DNA of 64,000 bases from Hanleya hanleyi (lineage: Eukaryota > Mollusca > Polyplacophora > Lepidopleurida > Hanleyidae), in NCBI GenBank assembly GCA_036873755.1, contig JAVTVY010017462.1, positions 1-64,000 on the forward strand, written 5' to 3'. Below, piece after piece: positions 24,101 to 36,100 of this stretch (within the stretch, counting starts at the first letter, position 1; each line of letters begins with the position of its first letter). A program made the translations under genes and the position numbers. The notes under the pieces are model-generated. The model searched no databases, had not been told where the DNA came from, and saw only the letters and a list, made by a program, of their open reading frames with translations.

Positions 24101-27100
24101 TTGAATAATCTTTAAAAAACGAAAAATCATTATTTTAAAGCTGGATCACCTCTGGCTATGTCTCTCGCTACCTTAACATCACATGGTATGGTGAAGGCAG
24201 AAACTGCTAATTCAGGGGCAGATAATAATGTACAAGTATATTGTTCAGCATTGCCACGGACTTCAAAATAATGTGTGTTATTGTCTATGTTGACAGGAAA
24301 ACCAAGAGAAATTTTGCCAAACATTATTACTATTTCTGTTCACCGATCAAGCGAGGAGGTGTTCTTTACACATTTAAAGAAAATCTATAAAAAAAATTAC
24401 ATTATATTTTGACATAAGAGATGGATATTATTATCATGAAAATACCTGTGCTGACATATACTGGAGATGTATAGGCAGTCCATCTGAGCCAGAGCTGTCA
24501 GATCCACCATCCCTATAACACAGAACATTAGACACATATATATATACAAACATACATGGCTGAATTTTATTATAAAGTTCAAATGTGATGAAGAAATCAA
24601 TACATATTCTTTATGGATATTCAAACACTATTACTGAATGTTTGACAACAGTTGAGTAACTGATACAAAAGAGTAAGAAGTGCATGTACATGTAACTGTA
24701 TGTTTTATGTCAAACTAATATTGTAAGCTCTTTTTGTGCGCAAAAAAAAACAGAGGGGAAAATGGACAGAAAGATGTATGCATGGGCACATCTGCCACAT
24801 ACAGGGTACATGCCCGAGTTCAGAATCCTGACAGCAAAAGTAACCGATTAGGTGCAAGTTGGTGGGACAGAAAAGCCTCAATGACAGAAAGGAAAATGGT
24901 CATACAGAGGAAAATATAGACACATCTGCTATATACAGGTAAGTTTCAGAATCCTGGCTGCAAACTTGTCAAGACCGATTTTTCGCACAGTTTGATGGAC
25001 AGACAAAAAGAATGATGATGGGGGGAAAGGTCCTATGTACAGAGATAAATGGTAAAACTTAGTCAAAATGAATATGATGAATGTAGTACGTACGTGGACT
25101 CCAAGACAGATATATAGTCCTCACTGAGATCTATATACTCTGTGGTGACTCCTTGTTTCTCTAGTCTGGCCAGGATCTCTAACTTGACCCTCTCCTCCAA
25201 GTCCAAGTAAATATTGGCACACTGAAACATTGAGCAATAAATTATATTTATAAGTTGCTACAGTTTGTCATACAGCACCAGTTGTGCAACATCAGTGCAG
25301 AACTAGAAAATAAATGGTAGATCCACGATGACACCTGGAAACATTCGTTGAACAGCAATCTGGGGCTTTCATTGATGAAAAAGGAAATATTTTAAAGCTG
25401 AAACTTATCAAATACACAAATTAGTAACTCATATCACTGTTTTGTCTGACAGAAAAGAAGACAGAGTTTAGAAGGCCTTAATAAAACTGAAAATTGTTCT
25501 GCTAAAACAACTGGACCACATGCATGACATGTCAGATAGAAAATATTCATAGATGATGATGAATAAAGACAATATTCATAGATGATGATGAATAAAGACA
25601 ATATTCATAGATGATGATGAATAAAGACAATATTCATAGATGATGATGAATAAAGACAATATTCATAGATGATGATGAATAAAGACAATATTCATAGATG
25701 ATGATGAATACAGACAATATTCATAGATGATGATGAATACAGACAATATTCATAGATGATGATGAATACAGACAATATTCATAGATGATGATGAATACAG
25801 ACAATATTCAGATGATGATGAATACAGACAATATTCATAGATGTAGATGATGAATACAGACAATATTCATAGATGATGATGAATACAGACAATATTCATA
25901 GATGATGATGAATAAAGACAATATTCATAGATGATGATGAATAAAGACAATATTCATAGATGATGATGAATAGACAATATTCATAGATGATGATGAATAC
26001 AGACAATATTCATAGATGATGATGAATACAGACAATATTCATAGATGATGATGAATACAGACAATATTCATAGATGATGATGAATAAAGACAATATTCAT
26101 AGATGATGATGAATAAAGACAATATTCATAGATGATGATGAATAAAGACAATATTCATAGATGATGATGAATAAAGACAATATTCATAGATGATGATGAA
26201 TAAAGACAATATTCATAGATGATGATGAATACAGACAATATTCATAGATGATGATGAATACAGACAATATTCATAGATGATGATGAATACAGACAATATT
26301 CATAGATGATGATGAATACAGACAATATTCATAATAGATGATGATGAATACAGGACAATATTCATAGATGACAGATAGAATACAGACAATATTCAGTAGA
26401 TGATGATGAATACAGACAATAGTTCATAGAGATGATGATGAATACATAGACAATATTCATAGATGATGATGAATAAAGACAATATTCATAGATGATGATG
26501 AATACAGACAATAGTCTTCATAGATGATGATGAATAAAGACATATTCAGATAGATGATGATGAATAGAAAGATGAAGATATTCATAGATGATGATGAATA
26601 GACAATATTCATAGATATGATGAATACAGACAATATCTCGAGAGATATGATGAATACAGACATATTCATGGATGATGATGAATACAGACAATATTCATAG
26701 ATGATGATGAATACAGACAATATTCATATTGATGAATACAGACAATATTCATAGACAGATGATGAATAGACAATATTCATAGATGATGATGAATACAGAC
26801 AATATTCATAGATGATGATGAATACAGACAATATTCATAGATGATGATGAATACAGACAATATTCATAGATGATGATGAATACAGACAATATTCATAGAT
26901 GATGATGAATAAAGACATAAAATGAAGAATGACACTCCAAATTGCAATAACATACTGCACTTCACAAACAGACATGTGTACATGACCTGGATATGTGACA
27001 GTAACAAACACATACACAAACAGCATTATGACAAACAGTTCAACACAATCAAACAGATCAACCACATAGAACAAAACATCCCTGTCACAGAACTGATTTA

Positions 27101-30100
27101 CAAGTGCACAACAGGTTAATAGCAAACTCAAACAAGTGATAGTCAAGCTGGTTAATACTGATTCAACATTTCATTTTCTTTAAGAAAATTATTTTTTGAA
27201 GTGCTATAGTACATGTACTTGGCTTATTTAATTAGCAAGTTTAAATAAAGATTCATTAGTTCCTTCAAACCAAATTGAAAATCATTATATGGTCCATGAA
27301 ACATCTTGATCCATTCGTCTAGATCTGTTTTAATCTACATTAATTCATCTAGATCTCTTTTGGGGGCTTTTACAGGCCCCTTCACAAAAAATGAATGGTC
27401 ATTTTGTTTCACAAAAATTCAAAATTCTTTCAAAATCACTATATTTTGAGTTATTTGGCCTTCAGAATGTTCACAAAAAAAGGCCACTTCACATATATTC
27501 TAGATGAAACCATGGACTGGCTGGAATTATTACACATTCACATCATTAAATATCACCAGTCATCACTGCGAGTTTAATGTGTTATAGTGATGTGTGCGGG
27601 TGCGAAAACAGAAAGACAAATAATGCTTACATTAACAGAAGTGAAGTTGAAGGACCACACCATGACAGATACGAGCCATTTACACACGAGTCAATAAGAT
27701 TATAATTACCATTATTATTAAGTATCACAGCAGCAATACAGCATAAGTTCACGAGCGAGGTAGAAATATATTAAATATTCAAATTAATACACTGCAAATT
27801 CTGATTCACACAAATTAACAAACACTTATGTAATCAATATACAGAGTACATAATAAGGCCTTTTGTTTTTTATTTGTTGGTTCATGGATTTGAGTGATGA
27901 AAAAACCAGGTCGATAGGAGAGAAAAAAAAAAAAAAAACACACACAAAATTACACTCGTAGTGTAATAACTTCAATACAGCCAAGTACAGTTGTAACACT
28001 ATGGGTGTACCTGAAAAATATCATGTTTAAGCCACAGAAAACTAGAACTCGTGGACTTCCGTTATCTGTGTGATTTTATGGTTTTGATGTTTGACTGTGA
28101 TCTTTAGAAATACATAGTTTTTCCTATTTCCCAAAATTTGATCATGTGTATAGGTTGTGTTATGTGGAATGCTTTAGTTACCTTTGACAGTCATAACAGG
28201 ATGAAAGGTACGAAGCACAATAATTTGATAATTTATCCCATTAATTAATTTGATGCTTCAGAGAAAATTTTTATGAAAATCAGAGCGTCTGAAGTCCACC
28301 GACATTGAAACTACTGATTTGGCTTGGAACCTTAACAGTCAGTACCCAGCATGGAAAGCAATCTCGAGTGATATCCTCGTTATCCACATACCAAATCTGC
28401 AAAGAATCCGTTCAGGTTTTTGAAAGTTACCGTCCAGAAGTAACTATTTTTTTTACTTGTCTTCCTGGTACTTCAGCTTGTCACCCCTTCTGAATTTTTT
28501 TTTTATCACCATACTGTCATGTATTCCAACTAGTTTCTCCATTTTTTCATGCATTGTAGAATTTGAACACACGTTTTTCTTCCCTCGATCGGGAGACGTT
28601 GACGACACTGACAGATTTATCTCCTTCCTCTAGCTCTGCATTGCCAAGATCAATGTCCTCACTTCATGATGTTGATCATCATCATAACGCATGGCACGAT
28701 CAAACGTAGAAACTTCTGCTCATAGCCATGCAGTAATGGGTGATATCCGAGTATATTAGGGCATTTCCCAATTGGTCACATCTGATTGGTCCCGTGAGAT
28801 CCGACAACGGCGCAATCACATTCATAAAACGAAGACACACCTCCAGAAAGACATCGATTGAAATGATCTCTTGGTGGGCCTCGAAATGCCCCTATCACAA
28901 AATAAAAAGCATATCATTTTCCTGTGAACTGTCGCCGATTTTATTTTTTTGAAATAGGTAAGGTCGTTTGTAATATGATTTTTCTTAAGAAAAACAAATA
29001 AGCATGCTCCATTAGAGTGAGAACTAAAGTAGCTGATTCGCACAACTTCGTTTTTGTCTCGCATAGAATCCCCCAGTCTTGCGCCTCTGCACTCAAGTGA
29101 GATTGACAGGTCTGAAATGCCCAGGTCAAAATATTTAAATACAGATAATTTCATTGGCTCGTTTAAATGCGGCGGGCATGTGACTTGATGCTTCAGGAAC
29201 AACTTTCGAACAGGATTATGTCCTCCAGAAATATATCCTTTGCAGCCGAGAGGTGGCATCATGTGGAATACATGCCGAATCATAGCGTTGAGCTAAGGAC
29301 AGTCTTAAGCGAAACGTGAAATCCCCTCAGCATGCTAAGATGGATGTTGACTCGGTGGGCTCATTTCTCTCACCAGACTGTTCCACTATTAGGGAGTTCA
29401 GTGAAACATGTCAACAAAAGGTTCAATTATGAGATTAAATTTGTTGGAATGATATTTTCTTAAATATCATAACAGCAGGGGGGGGAGGGGGTTAGCCACT
29501 TTTTCATCTATGTTAGTATTAAACCCAGAATAAAAACTTGAATTTGAAGAATTGAATTTTTGAGAAATTTTGAAATTGAGTTTTGCCCCAAACAATTGTT
29601 TTTTATCGATGGGAAAAATGCGCGCGAAACACGCGCAAAAAAATGTGTTATAGTGGATAAATATTGAATTCTTCAAGAGATAAGTCGAGTTCCCAAATGA
29701 AAATGTCGTGACAAATAATCAAGCAAAATAATTGTTGTTGTTGCCTTCACTAGATCAACTCGCGAGTGCTACGTTAGCATGTCTGGAGCAAGTCAAAATC
29801 TGCACGGGCAACGCAATGTTCATGTTAGCTGCCCGTGTTGGCAAGCACGATTTTCTTCCGATTAAAATACTCGGTGACAAAATTTAATTCAGCTTTTATT
29901 CTCCGCAATAAAACGATCACTCCGCTCGTTCTGGTTATCGAATTGCTGTTGCCAGCCATGAACACTTGATAGAAATACAGGCCAGATCGTGCCATCAATC
30001 TAGTGCAGTTCTTTTTATTTATCCATTAGTTTTGCCTTTCATGCTTCGCTAACCACAGCGCCCCCAACGAGAAGATTAATTACATAAAGGGAGATCACTC

Positions 30101-33100
30101 CCAAGAAGCTGTCGTAAAAGTCTCGCGAGAGCCCATTTTACAGTATGCGCAAAGACATTTCCGCGCAGTTTTTTCGGGGGGATTTTGGATTTTGAGCTTC
30201 CGGTTTAGAATTTTACACAAACAATTTGGGCTTGAAAAACAAACTTCCGTTTATCTGAGACAGCCCAAATTGGTACGAATTTCTAGTTCAATGTCTTCTC
30301 CACATTTGGCACTGTGACGGTAAGTCTCAACTCTGCTTTGTTTTTTCGCAATCTTGCGGACAAAGCGATTTTGGCCCCCATGAGACCAAGCTGATTCAAT
30401 AAGACTGCGACGCTACGCGGCAGTCTTAAAAATATATGCACTTTGTGGTATGTTCAATGAAAGGACATTGAGGTCTTCAAAGTGGTTTAAGAAGACGAGA
30501 CACCTCTGGTTTTGCTGTCCTTTTTCAACATCCTCTCAAATGAAAACTTTTGATGACCAGAGTTTGTGAAGTTGTATTTAGTACTGACCAGAGTTTCTGA
30601 ACTTGTAAATAATTATTGGTCCAAGGGTCATAATTGGTGGCATGTTGTTGTATCTGCAACTTACCTTGCTGCAAGATATCTGTATTTACTGAGAGCTAAA
30701 AAGTACTCAGTACTTTTCCTATTGACTAATTGTACAAAAGTTTCGAACATTTTATTTATAAAAATGGACGTCCTTTCGGCTGTGAAAAATACATACAAGA
30801 TTCGGCATCAACAACATGCTACCACCCATGGCCCTTAAATCACGAAATATAGGCCCCCTATATTGGGGTTACGAAAAGCGAATGTATGAAGATCGTGACC
30901 TTTCATTCGGGAGGGCATCTCTTCTCTTCGCCATATCCATCATAATGGAACAGCTCGCCTGGGTCTGGCGTCCTTGTCAGATAGGATAACTTGAAGGAAT
31001 TTACTCCGGAACGAGTGCAACACTGACATCGGGGTAGACAGGTCACATTCAGAGATGGCACCATCTTCATGTTTTGACGACTTCACGGAGGAAAGCGTGT
31101 CAGCCGACGTAATACATTTGCAGACGATGTCCCCAACAGTATCGCTGCCGCTCGTTACATTGCTGAAAAGATCTAGTCTTGACTTCCGCCCCTTTCTTTA
31201 CGACGACACAGATGTAAACACTGTCCGCCATTCCCGCCATTTTGTGACAGCGCGCCCTTGAAAGGTCCAAGATGGATATGCGATGTCTACAGATACCTCG
31301 TGTCTAAAGTTTCACTCTTTGACAGTATAAATTTTTATATACCTCAGCCATCCCACTGAGTCATCCTGTCGAGAATTGGTATTTTTTGTATCAGAGGATA
31401 TAAAAATAAGGGCAGTTAGCAAATCTGTACGTCGGTGGAAATAAAAAAGGACAAAATTATGATGATTTTTTTTCCACTTTTCGGAAAAAGTGGGTCGGCG
31501 GATCCGTGAACCAACAAACAAAAAACAAAAGGCCTAAACAGGGTTAAATACAGATTACTGATGTGCAGAATTAATACTACTAAATAAATGACTAGAATGG
31601 AAAGTAGAGAAGAAAATCTAGTTACCACACAGAACACGTAATTAATTTGGTGTGAGAAAATGTAGTGATCTAAAACTGTATGGAGTGACATTTTATAAGC
31701 TGTTTCTCATCAACATCTTTAACAGCACTCACATAATCTTGACCATAGTCCGCCAAAATATAGAGGTGACAAATATTGCAATCTGAGGTTCCAGGGGCCC
31801 GACTCCTGAGAACTCCCTTGAATCGGTCCCTGATCCCCCTAATAGCAGCCCCTCCTATTGGACAGTTATAGGACAAAATCAGGGAAACTATATTTGAGTT
31901 AGATTAGACTGAAATAGGTGAATAATTCTACCAGCCACTGTATTATCCCTAACTTTCAATAAAACAATTGAAGCTTATTCCTGAAAATAGTGGATTCTAA
32001 ATATTATACTCAGTAATGTCCATCAACCAATTAGCAAATGAAAGTGAACTTGACTTCATTTTGCCTTTCGTAAGTGGAGTTTTCAAGCTGCTCTAGAAGT
32101 GATGATATGGAGATCCTGGCGTACTTCAGCTTCCAACAGAATGCTACAGTGTCTCCGGTTCTAGCTCTAAGTATTTGTATAACCCAGAAAGATGCAATGT
32201 GTTGAACGTGAGTAGGTTAAAGCTCATTTATAATGTTGTAAATCATCAATGTCCCTCATGCCTTAATGATCAATTTAAATGTAAAATGAAGTTACAAGAA
32301 GAAACCTCCGGTCATCTGTAAATAACAAATTGTACCTTCCTCGACCTGAAACATGCTACTGAATGCAAACCTTAAGCTACACAGGAGCAAAGTTGTGGAA
32401 CTGACCAGCCCAAACTGTTATAGAATCTCCCTTCCTGAATGATGGAAGTCTTTGATCAGCAATAATGCTTAACATTTTGTCTTTTTTTTTGGTCAAAGAT
32501 TGTCATACATATGTTTAAATATGAGTTTATTTCTTTGCATTGATCATGTTGTTGAAGGGATTCAGAGAAGAACAGTAAAGTTTGGATTGATGAAAATGAA
32601 AGTGAAAGAAGGATATGTCACATATGTCTCACCTTTGTAGTATCTGGGTCACAGTAGTCCAGTAATGTGTCACAGAAATGATAGCCAAGTGATTCAAAAT
32701 CAACAACTGAGAAATGATGGCCCTTCTTCTTACCAAGGGTTGATCCACAGAATGTCGCCTATAATGGAAAAGGAGGACAACCTACCTAACAGTTATTTAC
32801 CCCATAGGTATTGAAAAGAAAAAGAAATACTTGCTAAAGGTGATACATGAGTGAACTCATTTATTTCAAAACGGACTGCAATCCACATTGGTATAGATAT
32901 GTTGAAATTCATATAGATTCAGATTATCACTGTTTACAAACAAGCTATACTAGAACTGGGTAATTTATTCATACTGTAGCAACTGAGGATTTTTAGTAAA
33001 AACTGGTCTGAAAACTACCAGGTTAACAGCCATCATAAAGATCTGACCTCCATGGTGAAGCTGTTCAGTATTCCCATATTCCACATGACAATTCGACCGG

Positions 33101-36100
33101 TCCCTTCTTTGCTCTTCTGAATCTTAAATTTACACGAGTCATAGCTGAACTGAAAATACAAAATTGAATAATTAAATATATGAATATCAATTAAGCAATA
33201 TCAATAATCCCATGCATATATACCAATTATAAATGGTATCTTATCCATGCACGCACTTCACCAATCAATCCATGTGAACCAGTAGTATAAAATGGTTCAA
33301 TTTGGGGAATTTTCTACCGAAATCAAGTCTTCCATTGCATCCTATCCAAACAATGAAAACAATATTACTTTACTGGAAACAGTGTTGACCAAAAGATTAT
33401 TTATGTATTTCTCAAGGGATGGTCATCGATAGTATTGACAAGTTTGTTCTAGTCAGCATGTTTGTGTATACATGTACCTTGTCTGGTGCATTCTTGTAGA
33501 GCATCATGGGAAATATCCGTTCTCGGAGTCGCCTATTGGTATTGTTCCTGTTCTCACAGCCGTAGATGAACACATTCTGCTTTCTACTGTGTCCATGTAG
33601 ATCACAGTAGACAGCAATTTCATGGTCCTCGTGCAGCCTGAAATCACAAAGATACAGAGATAACTCACTGGAACAACACAGACAGTCCCAAGAGACAACA
33701 CAGACAACTCCCTGGAATAAAACAGACAGCTTCCTGAGAAAACACAGACAATGCCCCGAGAACAACACACAGACAACTCCCTGAGATAATACAGACAACT
33801 CCCTGGGACAATACAGACAACTCCCTGGGACAATACAGACAACTCCCTGAGATAATACAGACAACTCCCTGGGACAATACAGACAACTCCCTGGGACAAT
33901 ACAGACAACTCTCTGGGGCAATACAGACAACTCCCTGAGACAATACAGACTCCCTGAGACAATACAGACAACTCCCTCGGACAATACAGACAACTCCCTG
34001 GGACAATACAGGCTACTCCCTGAGACAATACAGACAACTCCCTGAGACAAGACAACTCCCTGAGACAATACAGTTAACTCTCTGGGACACCACAGACAAC
34101 TCCCTGGCACAATACACAGAGAGTACCTTGAGACAGCAAACAGACAGTTCCCTGCAGACAATACACAGACAACTCCCTGGGACAACAAACAACTCTCTGG
34201 CACAACACACAGGCAGCTCCTTGAGACAACAAACAGATAGCTATTTGGGATAATATACAGACAACTGCCTGAGAACAACACATAGACAACTCCCTGGGTC
34301 AATACAGACAACTCACTGGGACAATAGAGACAACTCCCTGGGTAAATACAGACAACTCCCTGGGACAATGCAGACAAGCCCCTGGGATAATGCAGACAAC
34401 TCCCTGGGACAATACAGACAACTCACTGGGACACCACAGACAACTCCAGTGATAACTCAATGAGAAGGAGTGTTGGTTTGATAGGTGTACATGTACATAC
34501 CTCCTGATCATGTTCTTGGTGTGCCAGACAGAGGGGAAGGAGTCCTTGAGCATGGTTTTGTAGTTCCTGTTGAGGTCACGGCCAGACAGAGAGCACCTGT
34601 AGTTACCCACTATCACACCATCTGGGTTCAGCATGGGCACTATCTTGAAGATAAACGTGTCTCGTAATAGCTGTAAAACCAAGTGAAAATATTACAATGA
34701 TGAATGCTGATAACATTAAACCAAAGGCTAGCCATCACCAACGAAGCGTCTTATACCACTCAGCCACTGAGGGCCCCAAGAGAATGTGTCAGTCAATGTA
34801 AGTGTTTGACTTAAGTGAGTTTACCTTACTTATAACTGTTGAAAATCAGAGATTATAAAACAACCTTTATGTATAATAAGAAATGTGTCTTCGCCCTCAG
34901 TAATAATCATAATTATTTGCTACTAACCCCCTCAGAGAGAAAGCTTTAACATTCTATATTATATATATATGCATGTAGAATTCATCTTTTGCCTTTTCCT
35001 GTGTTGTAGTTTGTGTTTGAAGAGAACATTTCCAAGAAAAAGTTAAACAATTTATGGAAAAGGAAGGCTATAAAGGACATGAACTTGACCTTAGCATCAG
35101 CTGAGTTGCCGGTCAGATAGTCCAGGAAGCCCTTCATCATCCAGCTAGCGTTACTCTCCCCTGGGTGAACACGAGATGTCAGCACCACAGCTTTCTTATG
35201 CTATCGTAACAAAACATGAGACAAGCAGGTATTACAGCATTGTTACAGCAATCATTTTAGGTCCTTCTTATCTCAAGAATGATCACTGCATTAACTTTAC
35301 TTCTTGTCCTATAGGCTATCAATCATTATATGAATTTAACATAGATACATGTGAAACAAATTATGTAAGGCTTGAATTCACAAAAAAAAAGTACATGGGG
35401 GGGGGCAGCAGGCACTTTATTTATTTGCGTATGGGTCGTGGGATAAAAGACTTACATAATTACATGGGTGATTGCCTGAGTTACGTGTGTTGGTTGGTTA
35501 CATATTATACTCAATAATATAGGTGTTGGGGGTCAAATTCTATTTAATCATATAGGTGGTGGGGGCCAAAAAAGGGCCTTCTGTCCCCCAATGTACTTTT
35601 TTTCTGGAACAGCCCTAAATCAGAATGAGAATTACAGCACAGATTTATCTACCTTGATGAAACATGGGAACGGAGTCATCTCCCTTGATGTGATGCCAAA
35701 CAGACATCAGAACTATGCCCCCTTTGTTTACATCCTCAATAAATGGGATACATTACCTTTATATCTTGTGGATGCTGTGAGGGAGAAGTGATTGTTAGGA
35801 TATAGACCAAGTTTCCTGCTAAAGTCCGACATAGCACCCTCTGTTTACAGATCTTGGACTTGATAGGATCATTGGCTACTGCCAGCAAATAATCCTGTAA
35901 TAATACAAGAAAAACAACTTTAATATTTCATGATAGCATCAATAATAGAATCATGATTATCTCCCGAAGTGTAAACATGCAGCTTTGCTTGAAAAAGTTT
36001 TACAAGTCAAATATTCTCATTATTGCCTATTCCTGTGAGAGTGGAGAAATATCTAATCTGAAGATCGCAATATGTATTTGTGTGAATATCTCACACAGAT

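Larger units (their letters stand above)
20425..24445 (-). other. Intron of AGBL2-like gene
   Basis: 4-kb intron with a possible cassette exon (21,491-21,565) and a tandem-core repeat (22,790-23,820). A GC-richer stretch at 22,080-22,700 has no recognised content. Confidence 0.5.
25222..32632 (-). other. Large intron (7.4 kb) of AGBL2-like gene
   Basis: Holds the 29-bp satellite (25,548-26,925) and, at 30.0-31.3 kb, CpG-containing sequence with promoter-like motifs. The 153-codon minus ORF at 28,822-29,283 and the plus ORF at 31,055-31,261 have no recognisable domain. No further exon was found; flanking exons join in phase. Confidence 0.5.

Noticed and set aside
25548..26925. CRISPR-like array
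   Set aside because: Units are contiguous tandem repeats without unique spacers, in a eukaryotic intron.
26457..27146. Minus ORFs rich in [12 protein letters not shown]
   Set aside because: Translation of the 29-bp satellite; no start context or homology.
28822..29283. 153-codon minus ORF in the large intron
   Set aside because: No domain, no splice fit with neighbouring exons, and composition like surrounding intron.
33412..34377. 321-codon minus ORF with a [19 protein letters not shown] repeat protein
   Set aside because: It is translation of the intronic 22-bp array running into exon 14. The open frame follows from the unit length and lack of stops, and the exon junction is fixed by CCP homology.
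34746..34777. tRNA gene
   Set aside because: Only an A-box-like segment is present; no B box, no cloverleaf, so at most a SINE fragment.
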